From positions 1 through 64,000 of the forward strand of contig NZ_JAGFXZ010000008.1 of the NCBI RefSeq assembly GCF_019038395.1: a stretch of 64,000 nt of DNA, in the 5' to 3' direction. Origin of the DNA: Acinetobacter sp. BY419. GTDB lineage: Bacteria > Pseudomonadota > Gammaproteobacteria > Pseudomonadales > Moraxellaceae. Of this stretch, positions 44,146 to 54,648 are shown piece after piece. The notes beneath the pieces are model-generated. The model searched no databases and had not been told where the DNA came from. It worked only from the letters and a program-made list of their open reading frames with translations. The translations under genes and the position numbers were made by a program. Within the stretch, counting starts at the first letter, position 1; every line of letters starts with the position of its first letter.

Positions 44146-45594
44146 TTAAGAATTCGGCACGGTCAACCAGTGTGTCCGGGTAAACTCCTCAAAAATCCAG
44201 CGCCCGTTAAAACGACCCAGACCTGAATTTTTCTCGCCACCAAATGGCGCATTAGGCTGATCAGCAACACTGATCCCATTAATATGCGTCATACCGGCAT
44301 CCAATTGTGCAGCAAAAGTACGCCCTCGCTCAATATTTGAGGTACATACGGCGCTGGACAGCCCAAAGTCCGTATCATTGGCCAAGTTTAAGGCATGGGC
44401 TTCGTCATTCGCCTTCAAGATGGGTAAAATCGGACCGAAACTTTCTTGCTGTGCCAAATCAGAATCTGCTGTCACCTCAGTGAAGATATGAGGATAGACC
44501 AGATTCCCCTCAATTCCACCTTCATAGACCAGCTTTGCACCCTGCTCACTGCCTGTCTGAATGATCTGCTGATGCTTTTTGACCTGACTCTGATTAATGA
44601 TTGGCCCGATGATTGTATCTTCCAGGTTTGGATCACCCACTGGAATCATTTTCACCCGATCCAAGAGTTTATCCACGTAAACATCATGAATGGAGGCATC
44701 GACAATCACCCGGTTGGTACTCATACAAATTTGTCCCTGATGTATAAACCGTCCCTTCAGGGTGAGATCAACAGCTAGATCAAGGTCGGCATCATCCAGA
44801 ATAACCAAGGGTGCATTCCCCCCCAGTTCAAGCGCGAGACGCTTGATTCGGGAACTGGCCAAGGCTTTGCTGCCAACTCCCTGCCCAACTTCTGTGGAAC
44901 CAGTGAATGAAATCATTTTTGGTACCGGATGCTCGACAAAATAATCCCCGATTTCACTTCCAGCACCAGCAACAATATTCAGTGCACCGGCAGGCAAACC
45001 GGCCTCTTCAAATAGCTTGCCAATTAAGGTGCCACCAGTCACCGGCGTATCACTGGCTGGCTTCAGTACAACGGTATTGCCGCAGGCAATTGCAGTTGCC
45101 ACCGAGCGTAAAGACAAATGAAATGGAAAGTTCCATGGACTAATGACCGCAATTACCCCTAAAGGCTTACGCAAAACCAAACTCTTGCGCGTTGGATCTT
45201 TACTTTCGAGCTGGTCAGTTTTGAGCTGATCTGGAAATGCCAGACTTTCCTGAATAATGCCCAAAGCAGCCTTTAGCTCAAGACCGGCTTTAAAACGCGT
45301 ACTGCCTGATTCAATAATGAGCCAGTCAATGATTTCGGCCTGACGTTGCTGAATGATGGTGATTAAATTTTGCAGCACTGTTTTACGTACTTCAATGGGA
45401 TTCAAGACACCCTGCTGGAAAGCCTGCTCTGCTGCGCTATAAGCACTGTCCACCTCGACAGAACTGGCAGCTGCCATACTAAAAATTTCGCTCTGGGTAT
45501 AAGGATTGATATTTTTTATTATTCTGGTTGAAGTACCGGCTTGCCACTGACCATGAATAAACTGCTGGTCTAAATTCTGATATACCGTCATCAT
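44146..45594 (-). CDS. NAD(P)-dependent aldehyde dehydrogenase
   Basis: A 482-residue ALDH. VISPWNFPFHLSLR and FTGSTEVGQGV bind the cofactor, LELGGNAPLVILDDADLD holds the general-base Glu, and GQICMSTNRV holds the catalytic Cys. The residues resemble the benzaldehyde/vanillin/salicylaldehyde group, but the substrate cannot be fixed. GAGGAAA lies upstream. Two ATGs adjoin, so the start is uncertain by one codon. Confidence 0.9.
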   Translation of the reverse strand: MMTVYQNLDQQFIHGQWQAGTSTRIIKNINPYTQSEIFSMAAASSVEVDSAYSAAEQAFQQGVLNPIEVRKTVLQNLITIIQQRQAEIIDWLIIESGSTRFKAGLELKAALGIIQESLAFPDQLKTDQLESKDPTRKSLVLRKPLGVIAVISPWNFPFHLSLRSVATAIACGNTVVLKPASDTPVTGGTLIGKLFEEAGLPAGALNIVAGAGSEIGDYFVEHPVPKMISFTGSTEVGQGVGSKALASSRIKRLALELGGNAPLVILDDADLDLAVDLTLKGRFIHQGQICMSTNRVIVDASIHDVYVDKLLDRVKMIPVGDPNLEDTIIGPIINQSQVKKHQQIIQTGSEQGAKLVYEGGIEGNLVYPHIFTEVTADSDLAQQESFGPILPILKANDEAHALNLANDTDFGLSSAVCTSNIERGRTFAAQLDAGMTHINGISVADQPNAPFGGEKNSGLGRFNGRWIFEEFTRTHWLTVPNS

Positions 45595-45683
45595 TTTATT
45601 ATTTCCTCACATGCTTTGCCTCACTTTAAGAGTTCAGCTAGAAAATTTCCAGTCAGAACGACAACGACTTACCATTAGACAAT

Positions 45684-45709
45684 AAAAAAGCCTCCGAAGA
45701 GGCTTTTTT
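45684..45709. terminator. Terminator of glcB
   Basis: AAAAAAGCCTC and GAGGCTTTTTT form a perfect 11-bp stem with a CGAA loop just downstream of the malate synthase stop on the minus strand. It may act in both directions. Confidence 0.92.
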
Positions 45710-45727
45710 CAGCTAGATAGGATTGGA

Positions 45728-47893
45728 TTAGTCACCTGTATAACCTTTCAACTTTAAACGTGCTGCGTGTAAAAGCGGCTCGGTATAACCTGATGGCTGC
45801 TCGCCACCTTTAAAGATCAAGTCAGATGCTGCCTGGAACGCAATATTGTTGGCAAAGTCAGCAGACATTGGCGTGTAAAGTGGATCATTGGCATTTTGCT
45901 GATCTACAATTTTCGCCATACGTTGCATGACTTCTTCTACTTGCTCACGGCTTACAATCCCATGACGCAACCAGTTGGCAACGTGTTGTGAAGAAATACG
46001 TAGAGTCGCGCGGTCTTCCATTAAACCGACATCATTGATATCTGGCACTTTAGAACAACCCACACCTAAATCTACCCAACGAACGACATAACCCAGGATA
46101 CCTTGACAGTTGTTTTCAAGCTCTTTGAGCTTCTCTTCTTCTGTCCAGTTTGTATCTTTTGCAAGTGGTGGCGTTAACAGGTCATCAAGTGGCAACGCTT
46201 CAGTCTCAAGAAGTTCTTGCTGACGTTTTGCAACATTAATTTGATGATAGTGAATCGCGTGAATCACCGCACCTGTTGGAGATGGTACCCATGCACAGCT
46301 TGCGCCCGCTTCAGGATGCTCAGTCTTGGTCTTGTACATGTCAAGCAACATGTCTGGTTTTGGCCACATACCTTTACCAATTTGCGCTTTACCACGTAGA
46401 CCTGCTTGCAGACCAATCATCACGTTACGGTTTTCGTATGCTGGGAACCATACCTGGCCTTTGATCTCGCCCTTACGAACGAATGGACCTGCTTCCATTA
46501 AGGTATGGATTTCATCACCCGTACGGTCCATGAAGCCTGTGTTAATGAAGATGGTACGATCTTTGGCTTGAGCAATACAGTTCTTCAAGTTTACAGATGT
46601 ACGGCGTTCTTCATCCATAATCCCGATTTTTAAAGTTTTTGCAGGTAAGCCAAGCGCCTGTTCAGCACGCTCGAACAATTCAACTGCAAATGCAACTTCT
46701 TCAGGACCATGCATTTTCGGTTTAACGATATACATTGAACCTTGACGCGAGTTCTTGATGGTGTTTTCACCACGGATATCTGCAATCGTAAGGAGTGGTG
46801 TTACCAATGCATCCATGATGCCTTCATAGATTTCTTCGCCATCTACAAGGATGGCAGGGTTTGTCATTAAATGACCCACGTTACGAAGAAGCATCAAGGA
46901 ACGACCATGAACTTTCGTCTTACCGCCTTCAAGATTTTTAAAGCTACGGTCTTCATTCAGTTTACGGCTAACAGTTTTACCGTTTTTCTCAATAGACTCT
47001 TCTAAAGTACCTTTCATCAGGCCTAACCAGTTACGGTAGCCTTCAACTTTCTCTTCAGCATCAACAGCTGCAATAGAGTCTTCCAAGTCTTGAATGGTGG
47101 TTACTGCAGCTTCAAGAACAACATCTTTTACGCCCGCAGCATCGGTTTGACCAATTGCGCTTGATGCATCAATCTGGATAATCGCGTGCAGACCATTATT
47201 TTTAAGAACAACTTCAGTCGGCGCAGATGCCTCACCGTTATAACCTACAAATTTAGAGCTATCTGCAACAGTTGTGGTTGAACCATCTTTTAGCGTTACA
47301 ACTAAGGCATTTTCTTCAATGGCATATTGAGTTGCATCTGCATGAGAACCTGCAACCAATGGAAAGGTTTCGTCCAGGAAGTTTTTCGCAAATGCGATAA
47401 CTTTCGCACCACGTTTCGGGTTATAGCCTTTGCCTTTCTCTGCGCCATCTTCTTCAGAGATTACGTCAAAGCCGTAAAGCGCATCGTATAAAGAACCCCA
47501 GCGTGCGTTTGCAGCATTCAGGCAGTAACGTGCATTACGTACTGGCACCACAAGCTGTGGACCTGCCAATACGGCAATTTCTTCGTCTACATTTTCAGTA
47601 CTGATTTGAAAATCTTCTACTTCTGGTAACAAGTAGCCAATTTCAGTCAAGAAAGCTTTGTAAGCTTGTAATTCAAATGTGTTATTGCGGTGCCATTCAT
47701 CAATTTTCGCCTGAATGTCATCACGCTTAGCCAAAAGTGCTTTATTTTTAGGGCTAAGATCAACAACGACTTGTTCAAAGTTTTTCCAGTATGTTTCGCT
47801 GTCTAAGCCAGAACCTGGTAGTGCTTCATTTTCGATGAAATCGTAAAGTTCTTTAGCAATCGCTAACTTGCCTTTTTGAATACGTGCAGTCAT
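45728..47893 (-). CDS. glcB: Malate synthase G
   Basis: Condenses glyoxylate with acetyl-CoA to malate in the glyoxylate shunt, needed for growth on acetate and fatty acids. The 721-residue monomeric form (isoform G) is indicated by length and by [41 protein letters not shown] and [20 protein letters not shown] (with the catalytic Arg region). [10 protein letters not shown] is near the C-terminal active site. It is monocistronic, and fits this organism's reliance on lipid and acid carbon sources. Confidence 0.96.
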   Translation of the reverse strand: MTARIQKGKLAIAKELYDFIENEALPGSGLDSETYWKNFEQVVVDLSPKNKALLAKRDDIQAKIDEWHRNNTFELQAYKAFLTEIGYLLPEVEDFQISTENVDEEIAVLAGPQLVVPVRNARYCLNAANARWGSLYDALYGFDVISEEDGAEKGKGYNPKRGAKVIAFAKNFLDETFPLVAGSHADATQYAIEENALVVTLKDGSTTTVADSSKFVGYNGEASAPTEVVLKNNGLHAIIQIDASSAIGQTDAAGVKDVVLEAAVTTIQDLEDSIAAVDAEEKVEGYRNWLGLMKGTLEESIEKNGKTVSRKLNEDRSFKNLEGGKTKVHGRSLMLLRNVGHLMTNPAILVDGEEIYEGIMDALVTPLLTIADIRGENTIKNSRQGSMYIVKPKMHGPEEVAFAVELFERAEQALGLPAKTLKIGIMDEERRTSVNLKNCIAQAKDRTIFINTGFMDRTGDEIHTLMEAGPFVRKGEIKGQVWFPAYENRNVMIGLQAGLRGKAQIGKGMWPKPDMLLDMYKTKTEHPEAGASCAWVPSPTGAVIHAIHYHQINVAKRQQELLETEALPLDDLLTPPLAKDTNWTEEEKLKELENNCQGILGYVVRWVDLGVGCSKVPDINDVGLMEDRATLRISSQHVANWLRHGIVSREQVEEVMQRMAKIVDQQNANDPLYTPMSADFANNIAFQAASDLIFKGGEQPSGYTEPLLHAARLKLKGYTGD

Positions 47894-48223
47894 TGTCTTT
47901 CCTGATATTGCTACTTTTTATACAAGAGATTCTAGTATACCGATTAAAATCTAGCTGAATAGTATTATCACATTGCTAAATACCGAGCATTTCTTCCAAT
48001 ATGAATACCCTCATAACCATATTTGATATAGCTCAGCTGCAACTAGATATCATTCTGCTAAATGCCTTAATGACAGTGTATAAAGTTTTCGAAATGTAGA
48101 AATTAGACTTAAGTTCAGATTTTCGAGTAAAAATTATGCATTCTAGTTATACACGATCATATTTAGACCAAGATTAAGCCATGTTTGATCCGGCTTGTCG
48201 ATCATTTCAGTGCTCATTTTGAT
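47894..48223. other. Upstream region of glcB
   Basis: No gene recognised. The AT-rich stretch must include the glcB promoter. No clear operator was identified. Confidence 0.4.
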
Positions 48224-48256
48224 AAAAAAAGCACTGGTGAATGACCAGCGCTTTTA
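48224..48256. terminator. Terminator of zapE
   Basis: GCACTGGT at 48231-48238 pairs with ACCAGCGC at 48243-48250 with one mismatch, flanked by A and T runs. It follows the zapE stop on the minus strand. Confidence 0.75.
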
Positions 48257-48259
48257 TGG

Positions 48260-49411
48260 TTATTCTCCATTCACGGAGGCGATTTTCTCAATCTGGCGAT
48301 GTTCAGAATTCAGATATTCATCTGACTGCATTTCCAGTAAACGGGAACGGGTTCGTTCAATTTCAAAGGCCAGTTTCTCACCCTGGTAAATATCCACGAT
48401 ATTATCTTCCGAGGTTAAGAGCAACTTGACGCCGCGGTCATAAAACTCATCCACCAGATAAATAAAACGGCGCGTACCATCACTCAGGAAGTCAGTCAGA
48501 TGCGGCACATTACTGACTAAAACCGTATTATAAATATTGGCGATTTCAATAAAATCAGCCGGACTACGTGGTTTTAGACACAGCTCAGAAAACTCGCACC
48601 ACAATACATCTTCGGTATGTGATACGGTTTCGACAATACGGTTATTGATAATAATCGGTTCGTCAGAGCAGGTCTGCGTCTGGGTCAACGCACTAAAACG
48701 TTGCGCAATCCAGTTTTTATTATCATGCGTTAACGGGAATTTAAACAGTTGTGCCTGTTTCAAAACCCGTAAACGGTAATCAACCCCGGCATCGACATTT
48801 AATACCACACAGTTTTTCTTGACCAGTTCAATCGTTGGCAAGAAACGGTCACGGTGAATGCCGTTTTTATATAAACCGTCCGGGGCGATATTTGAAGTAG
48901 CGACCAAGGTAATGCCGCGTTCAAAAAGCTTCTGGAACAGATCGCTCAGGATCATCGCATCCGTCACGTTGGATACAAAGAATTCATCAAAACAGATGAC
49001 GACAGCTTCTTTATAAATCCGATCCGCTACGATATCTAGCGGATTACGCTGTCCGGATAATTTGTTTAATTCACGATGCACATGCTGCATGAAATGGTGA
49101 AAATGCATCCGGGTTTTACGGCGAAATGGAATCGAATCATAAAACTGATCCATCAACCAGGTTTTGCCACGTCCTACACCGCCCCACATATATACACCTT
49201 TGGGGGACGTCTGACGGCGAAAGCGGCGAAATGCTTTTTTCGAGGCTTTAAAACGCTGAATCAATTCCAGCCAGACACGATTCAGTTCATGTACTGCCAT
49301 TGCCTGTGCTTCATCAGGCATAAACTGTCCTGAAGATATCGCTTGTGCATAACGTTCTGCAGGAGAAATCGGACTAAAAGCGGTGCTGTGCTGTGAATTA
49401 AAATCGGACAT
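48260..49411 (-). CDS. zapE: Cell-division ATPase ZapE (AFG1 family)
   Basis: A 383-residue AAA-type ATPase. GVYMWGGVGRGKTWLMDQFY near residues 75-93 is Walker A, VICFDEFFVSNVTDAMI is Walker B, and LVATSNIAPDGLY carries the sensor. ZapE associates with the Z-ring under stress in E. coli. The monocistronic gene starts at the ATG of MSDFNSQHS. Confidence 0.93.
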   Translation of the reverse strand: MSDFNSQHSTAFSPISPAERYAQAISSGQFMPDEAQAMAVHELNRVWLELIQRFKASKKAFRRFRRQTSPKGVYMWGGVGRGKTWLMDQFYDSIPFRRKTRMHFHHFMQHVHRELNKLSGQRNPLDIVADRIYKEAVVICFDEFFVSNVTDAMILSDLFQKLFERGITLVATSNIAPDGLYKNGIHRDRFLPTIELVKKNCVVLNVDAGVDYRLRVLKQAQLFKFPLTHDNKNWIAQRFSALTQTQTCSDEPIIINNRIVETVSHTEDVLWCEFSELCLKPRSPADFIEIANIYNTVLVSNVPHLTDFLSDGTRRFIYLVDEFYDRGVKLLLTSEDNIVDIYQGEKLAFEIERTRSRLLEMQSDEYLNSEHRQIEKIASVNGE

Positions 49412-49495
49412 AGAATTTCGTACTATTTGGGATCAATTTAATTATAGCGAAGTTTAATCAACACGCTATAACACTTTGGCATAAACAAACTTAGG

Positions 49496-50509
49496 CTATT
49501 TTATATATTGCCGAGGACTTTGCCCAAACCAGCGTTTAAAGGCATGGTTAAAAGCGGCCGGCTCGGAATAACCCAATAATTCTGCAATCATTTCAATCGA
49601 ATACTGTTTATATTCAATCAGTCGCAAAGCTTTATCTTTAATAATCTCTTCGCGAATCTGCTTATAACTGGTATTACACTGCTGTAACTGATGCCGCAAG
49701 GTTCTCTCCGGAATATTCAACGCCTGCGCAGTTTCAGCCATACTCGGCATCAGGCCGCTTTGGATTTCCAGATAATCCTGTACTCGCTGCACCACAGTCG
49801 GTGTCTGTTCATCCTCCTGCAAACGTTCTAGTTCAGCCAGGCATTTGGCTTCATAGATGGCAAAAGTCACCGCATCCGCAGAGGGGATTTTAATATCCAG
49901 AACTGCTTTATCAAACCAGAATGCAGCCCGAGGTGCACCGAACTGTACCTGTGTTCCATAATAATCATGGTAGACCTTTAAGGTATTCAGATCTTCCGGA
50001 TAGGCAAATGGTAACTCGATCCGCAGATCAGGTTTGGATAAGCCCATCATTTTGTAGATTTCCCGAATAAACTTAAAAGTTCCGGAAATTTCAGCCTGTG
50101 CCAGCAACATTCCCAAAGGATCATCTTGCTGCTTCGCTCGATAACATAGCGCACTATGATGTTCGCTTTGCTGCAAAGACAATTGGCCTGTCAGATGCGT
50201 CAACTGCTGAAAACGGATTACCTGATTCAGTGCATCACGTACCGTAGGACTGGTCACCAGCAACATTAACAAGGGACCATAACCTGCCAAGGCATAATGC
50301 TGGCCAATCAATAATCCCTGTTCAGGCTGGATTTCCTGTCCCACCACCTTAAGCACATCATGTTCCAGACTTGGGTGAATAACCGAGCTTGGATCAAAGG
50401 CATCTACACGCAGCCCAATGTTTTGTAGTTTCTGATCGACTTCCATGCCAGCCTTGCGCATCCCTTGAATCAAATACATCAGACTGAGAACAGAACGTTT
50501 CATAACCAT
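49496..50509 (-). CDS. AraC-family transcriptional regulator
   Basis: A 337-residue regulator with an N-terminal AraC-binding-like domain (LIGQHYALAGYGPLLMLLVTS, of the OruR/PhbR-type) and a C-terminal double helix-turn-helix: QALNIPERTLRHQLQQ and EMIAELLGYSEPAAFNHAFKRW, then GQSPRQYI. It is divergent from the flavin monooxygenase gene across 138 bases and probably controls it, sensing a substrate of the pathway. The start could also be the ATG two codons later. Confidence 0.88.
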   Translation of the reverse strand: MVMKRSVLSLMYLIQGMRKAGMEVDQKLQNIGLRVDAFDPSSVIHPSLEHDVLKVVGQEIQPEQGLLIGQHYALAGYGPLLMLLVTSPTVRDALNQVIRFQQLTHLTGQLSLQQSEHHSALCYRAKQQDDPLGMLLAQAEISGTFKFIREIYKMMGLSKPDLRIELPFAYPEDLNTLKVYHDYYGTQVQFGAPRAAFWFDKAVLDIKIPSADAVTFAIYEAKCLAELERLQEDEQTPTVVQRVQDYLEIQSGLMPSMAETAQALNIPERTLRHQLQQCNTSYKQIREEIIKDKALRLIEYKQYSIEMIAELLGYSEPAAFNHAFKRWFGQSPRQYIK

Positions 50510-50647
50510 ACAAATACAATGTGCTTGAACTAGTTGTACTATAAAATTAATGTGCCGGCTATTGCCGTTTAGATCAATTTTATGTCTAATCGTTTAGGAG
50601 CAAATTACGATAAATATCCAACATTAAAATAAACAAGGAATGTACTA

Positions 50648-52144
50648 ATGCTAGATCATGCCACTGCCACACGCTCCCACCCTCATACCAAAGTTGCCAT
50701 TATTGGAGCCGGTTTCGGCGGTATTGCCATGGCAATACGTCTACAACAACAGGGTATTAATGACTTTATTATTTTGGAAAAAGGTAATGATTTTGGTGGA
50801 ACCTGGCGGGATAACCAGTACCCGGGAGCAGCCTGTGATGTGCAATCACATTTATATTCCCTGTCATTTGCCCCGAAAAGTGATTGGTCCAAGCGTTATG
50901 CGGAAGCACCCGAGATATTTTCTTATATTCAGGATCTGGTGACTGATTATAATCTGCGTGCTTTCTGCCGTTTAAATACCGAAGTACTGGCAGCACATTA
51001 TCAGGCAGACCGCTGTGTGTGGCAATTGCAGCTACAGGATCAAACCATACTCGAAGCACAGTTTGTTATATTTGCTTCTGGGCCGTTGCATATTCCCCAA
51101 ATCCCGCATATTCCCGGTATTGAGAAATTCCAGGGCAAAGTATTTCATTCCGCGCAATGGGATCACTCTTATAATCTGACTGGCAAAAATGTCGCATCGA
51201 TTGGAACTGGTGGCAGCGCCATTCAATATATTCCGGAAATTGCTCCGCAATGCAAACACCTGTATGTCATGCAACGTACTGCGGCTTGGGTCATTCCCCG
51301 TGATGAACGCACTTATCCGAATCTTGAAAAGAAACTATTTAAAAAATATGACTGGTTTCGAAAATTACATCGTACCCGCTTATATTGGTCAAATGAATCG
51401 CGTGTCGTACCGATTGTCAAACCGGGCATTATGAAATACACCCAGAAACTGGCAGAACTATTCATTAAATATGAGGTCAAAAATCCTGAATTGGCTAAAA
51501 AACTGACCCCAGATTACATCATGGGCTGTAAACGTATTCTGGTCTCTAATCGCTACTTCCCGACTTTTAACCGTACCAATGTAGAACTTGTGACTGAGAA
51601 GATTCAGGAACTGACTGAACATAGCATCATCACCCAGGATGGCAAAGAACGGCCGATTGACTGTCTGATTTATGGCACCGGATTCATTACTGATCCGCGC
51701 ATTTATATGAAGAATTTTCAATGTACCGGGCTCAATGGCGTAGAGCTGAATGAAGTCTGGAAACAAGGTGCTGAAAACTATTATGGAATTTGTGTGAAAG
51801 ACTTTCCAAACCTGTTTCAGTTACTGGGGCCAAATACTTTATTGGCGCACAACTCTGTGATTTTCATGATTGAGGCACAAGTTGAATTTATCTTGCAATT
51901 GATGCAACTGGTCGATCAATCCCACAGCAACGCTATTATGGTCAAAGATCAGGCACAGGATGCATTTAATCAGCAGGTGCAACATATGTTTGAAAAGACT
52001 GTTTGGCAGTCTGGCTGTGTCAGCTGGTATCAGCAGGAAGGGGGTAAGAACTTTGCCTTATGGCCGACTTATACTTGGAAATACTGGCTTAAGACAAAAA
52101 AAACCAATGCCGCAGATTATCGATTATTCAATAAAGTCACCTAA
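50648..52144 (+). CDS. Flavin-containing (Baeyer-Villiger-type) monooxygenase
   Basis: A 498-residue FAD/NADPH enzyme. VAIIGAGFGGIAMAIRL binds FAD, GGTWRDNQYPGAACDV follows, FQGKVFHSAQW at about residue 161 matches the FXGXXXHXXXW fingerprint of type I Baeyer-Villiger monooxygenases, and SIGTGGSAIQYIPEI binds NADPH. AAGGAATG precedes the ATG. Acinetobacter species carry several such enzymes acting on cyclic or long-chain ketones. The actual substrate is unknown. Confidence 0.9.
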   Translation: MLDHATATRSHPHTKVAIIGAGFGGIAMAIRLQQQGINDFIILEKGNDFGGTWRDNQYPGAACDVQSHLYSLSFAPKSDWSKRYAEAPEIFSYIQDLVTDYNLRAFCRLNTEVLAAHYQADRCVWQLQLQDQTILEAQFVIFASGPLHIPQIPHIPGIEKFQGKVFHSAQWDHSYNLTGKNVASIGTGGSAIQYIPEIAPQCKHLYVMQRTAAWVIPRDERTYPNLEKKLFKKYDWFRKLHRTRLYWSNESRVVPIVKPGIMKYTQKLAELFIKYEVKNPELAKKLTPDYIMGCKRILVSNRYFPTFNRTNVELVTEKIQELTEHSIITQDGKERPIDCLIYGTGFITDPRIYMKNFQCTGLNGVELNEVWKQGAENYYGICVKDFPNLFQLLGPNTLLAHNSVIFMIEAQVEFILQLMQLVDQSHSNAIMVKDQAQDAFNQQVQHMFEKTVWQSGCVSWYQQEGGKNFALWPTYTWKYWLKTKKTNAADYRLFNKVT

Positions 52145-52211
52145 AAGCTTTTACCATATAGCATTAAGCGGTGGCATAATTTAAAGGTAATTTTTTCAAT
52201 CCATTAAACTT

Positions 52212-53120
52212 ATGCAATCGCTCTGGCTCATCTTCCAGCTTCTATTCTGTTTAGCACTCGGTTTTGCTATGGCAAAACGAATTCCGCTTTCGATTATTAA
52301 AATCTGTTTCAAGCTATTACCCTATTTTAGCTATGTTTTATTGATTGCAATTGCCTTTGAGTTTTCACAGCTCGTAGATGAGTTACAGCATCCCCTACAG
52401 ATTTTGAGTACATCGATCAGTATTGCCTTTCTGACCTCACTCGGTGCTTTTGCATTTTGCTATCTGCTATTTAAATGGGCAGGTTTTCTTCCCAGTTCAG
52501 GCCGGGTCTCCGTCGATCTGGTGCTCAAATCCTTGCTAAATATGAGTTATGCATTTTTGGCTCTCGCAGGCGGATACTTTTTACATGCAGGCTTGAGTCT
52601 GTTTGATGTGTCCTTGCAAATTAGCACCTGGCATTTGTTATTGGTATTTATGCTCATGATTGGCCTGGATCTGGCTTATTCACCCTTAGACCGTTCCTGG
52701 TTAAATTTTAAAATTCTACTGGTTCCCATTGGTTGTATTTTTGGTTCCCTATTTGCGGTCATAGCCTATTCATTCTGGAACACCGAAATTGGTATGAAAG
52801 ATTTGATCATGCTGTCACAAGGTTATGGATTTTATTCGATGTCAGGCGTTGTCGTCACGGAACTTCGCAATGCTGAACTCGGCAGTATCGCGCTGATGAA
52901 TGACCTGTTTAGAGAAATTTTCGCCATATTACTGATGTATTGTATGGGCTGGAGATATCCAAGATCGGCCATTTCAGCAGCAGGTGCAACCGCAATGGAT
53001 GTAACTTTGCCAATGGTTAAACAGGCCTGCGGGCATGATTTTATCCCGCATGCTATGGTGAGTGGATTTATACTTTCTGTGCTTGCGCCAATTATGGTGA
53101 GTATATTGGCAGCGATTTAA
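52212..53120 (+). CDS. LysO-family lysine exporter (YbjE-like)
   Basis: A 302-residue inner-membrane protein with eight or more hydrophobic segments. GYGFYSMSGVVVTE, with a following DLFREI, matches the LysO signature (compare GFGWYSL in E. coli), and GATAMDVTLPMV lies near the C-terminus. LysO exports lysine in E. coli. The ribosome site is poor, and the gene sits 67 bases after the monooxygenase, so they may be co-transcribed. Confidence 0.87.
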   Translation: MQSLWLIFQLLFCLALGFAMAKRIPLSIIKICFKLLPYFSYVLLIAIAFEFSQLVDELQHPLQILSTSISIAFLTSLGAFAFCYLLFKWAGFLPSSGRVSVDLVLKSLLNMSYAFLALAGGYFLHAGLSLFDVSLQISTWHLLLVFMLMIGLDLAYSPLDRSWLNFKILLVPIGCIFGSLFAVIAYSFWNTEIGMKDLIMLSQGYGFYSMSGVVVTELRNAELGSIALMNDLFREIFAILLMYCMGWRYPRSAISAAGATAMDVTLPMVKQACGHDFIPHAMVSGFILSVLAPIMVSILAAI

Positions 53121-53174
53121 TAGCTTTATCGCTGTCTCAATCTTCCTAAATATCTTTTATAAAGAAGGACTCTC

Positions 53175-53235
53175 CTCCCTGACCAAGTTTTAAAGCAGGA
53201 TTTTAAAACGAAGCACAAGAAAGGGGCCGGGAGGG
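53175..53235. repeat. Nested inverted-repeat intergenic element
   Basis: GTTTTAAA at 53187-53194 and TTTAAAAC at 53202-53209 form a perfect stem with a seven-base loop. It is enclosed by CTCCC (53175-53179) and GGGAG (53229-53233). The element lies between lysO and a convergent small ORF and may act as a terminator or as a dispersed repeat. Confidence 0.5.
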
Positions 53236-53239
53236 TTGA

Positions 53240-53458
53240 CTAAAAACTTAAGTCAATATTACCTAAGGCATCGCCTACTGTTTCAATAACATCCGAAGCA
53301 AGGCTAATGGCATCAGATGTCAAACTGACAACATCGATCCCCGCTGTCCAATCTACTGAGCTTGCCTGCTGTTCTTGTCGTTTGAGTTGTTCCGCCTGTT
53401 GAACATTTTGAATCAGATCGTCCTGTTCTTTTTCTGAAGGTAGTTCAGATGCATTCAT
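53240..53458 (-). CDS. Hypothetical small acidic protein, 72 residues
   Basis: Begins MNASELPSEKEQDDLIQNVQ. The first half is a charged, Gln/Glu-rich helix, and the second (DVVSLTSDAISLASDVIETV) is an amphipathic or hydrophobic helix ending in DLSF. No signal peptide. Family unknown to me. The ribosome site is weak, but the codon composition looks coding. Confidence 0.6.
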   Translation of the reverse strand: MNASELPSEKEQDDLIQNVQQAEQLKRQEQQASSVDWTAGIDVVSLTSDAISLASDVIETVGDALGNIDLSF

Positions 53459-53504
53459 AGAAATTCATTTACTTTAATTATTATTTATATTTTCTGAATA
53501 TCTA

Positions 53505-53532
53505 AAAAAGCCTTTCAACTGAAAGGCTTTTT
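53505..53532 (-). terminator. Terminator of pyrF
   Basis: AAAAAGCCTTTC and GAAAGGCTTTTT form a perfect 12-bp stem with an AACT loop. It lies just downstream of pyrF on the minus strand. Confidence 0.9.
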
Positions 53533-53547
53533 ATCATTTATATAAGA

Positions 53548-54228
53548 TTAAAGCGTTGCCAAAATATCTTTTAAGGTCTGACGCATATTTTTAGACTGGG
53601 TAATCGGACGACCAATCACCAGATGAGTAGAGCCATCCAGCATTGCCTGTTTTGGTGTGACAATACGCTTCTGATCATCAGCATTTGAACCTTCAGGACG
53701 AATACCTGGTGTCACCAAGGCAAAGTATTGACCTAATGTTTCGCGCAACATTTTGGCTTCCTGAGCTGAACATACCACTCCATCCAGGCCACTATCTTTT
53801 GTCAGCTGTGCCAGACGTTTCACATGCTCATTGGGTTCAATGTCCAGGCCAATATCTTTCAGGTCTTCACCGCCCATTGAAGTAAGAACAGTTACCGCAA
53901 TCAACTGAGTCTGATAATTACCCGCTTTTAAACGCTCTGCACAGGTTTCCATCATCTTACGACCACCAGAGGCATGCACATTTACCATCCACACGCCCAA
54001 ATCAGCTGCCGCGCAGACTGCCTGTGCCGTTGTATTTGGAATATCATGGAATTTCAGATCCAGAAACACATCAAAACCTTTATCTTGAAGTACTTTGACA
54101 ATGATTGGACCTTCATGGGTAAATAACTCTTTACCAACTTTTAGTCGACACAAAGCAGGATCTAGCTGTTCTGCAATGGATAAGGCATCAAATTGGCTTT
54201 TAGCATCTAGTGCAACAATGATACTCAA
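53548..54228 (-). CDS. pyrF: Orotidine 5'-phosphate decarboxylase
   Basis: Final step of UMP synthesis. 226 residues, with IIVALDAKS at the N-terminus, [11 protein letters not shown], the catalytic [12 protein letters not shown], and [10 protein letters not shown] at the phosphate loop. It is the last gene of the cmk-rpsA-ihfB-lapA-pyrF order, as in many gammaproteobacteria. Confidence 0.95.
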   Translation of the reverse strand: MSIIVALDAKSQFDALSIAEQLDPALCRLKVGKELFTHEGPIIVKVLQDKGFDVFLDLKFHDIPNTTAQAVCAAADLGVWMVNVHASGGRKMMETCAERLKAGNYQTQLIAVTVLTSMGGEDLKDIGLDIEPNEHVKRLAQLTKDSGLDGVVCSAQEAKMLRETLGQYFALVTPGIRPEGSNADDQKRIVTPKQAMLDGSTHLVIGRPITQSKNMRQTLKDILATL

Positions 54229-54264
54229 GAGATTACCCCTTCATATAGGCAAAAAATAAGCCCA

Positions 54265-54624
54265 TTATAATGGGCTTTGATTTTCATTGGTAATATCTAA
54301 TACAGTTTTTTCATGCCGGGTATGGGCTGCTGCTTCAGCGGCCATTAACTTGGCTGTATTCAACTGTTCCTTACGTAGATGTTCAATGTCTTTACGCAGT
54401 CTTTTAATTTCCCAATTTGTCTGAAAAACCCGGAAGATCTGAACGCCCAATAACAGGCCCAAAACTACACCTAAAGATAAAGTGAGGAGAAGCAATAATC
54501 CCAGGCGCATTGCGGGAACTTGAGTAAATAACAAGTCCACTGACAATTCGGTACCATTTTGCAAAACTAATGCTAATGAATAACCAAACAGTACTAATAA
54601 TAAAATGACCAGAACGTAGCGCAT
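54265..54624 (-). CDS. lapA: LapA-domain (YciS-like) membrane protein
   Basis: 119 residues with two membrane helices (about 3-20 and 38-60) and a cytoplasmic coiled-coil tail (EIKRLRKDIEHLRKEQ). This matches LapA/YciS, which with LapB regulates lipopolysaccharide synthesis through LpxC turnover in E. coli. LapB is not adjacent here. I chose the ATG at 54624, with GGGG upstream, over the GTG two codons earlier. Confidence 0.82.
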   Translation of the reverse strand: MRYVLVILLLVLFGYSLALVLQNGTELSVDLLFTQVPAMRLGLLLLLTLSLGVVLGLLLGVQIFRVFQTNWEIKRLRKDIEHLRKEQLNTAKLMAAEAAAHTRHEKTVLDITNENQSPL

Positions 54625-54648
54625 GAACACCCCGTAAAATATTTACAA

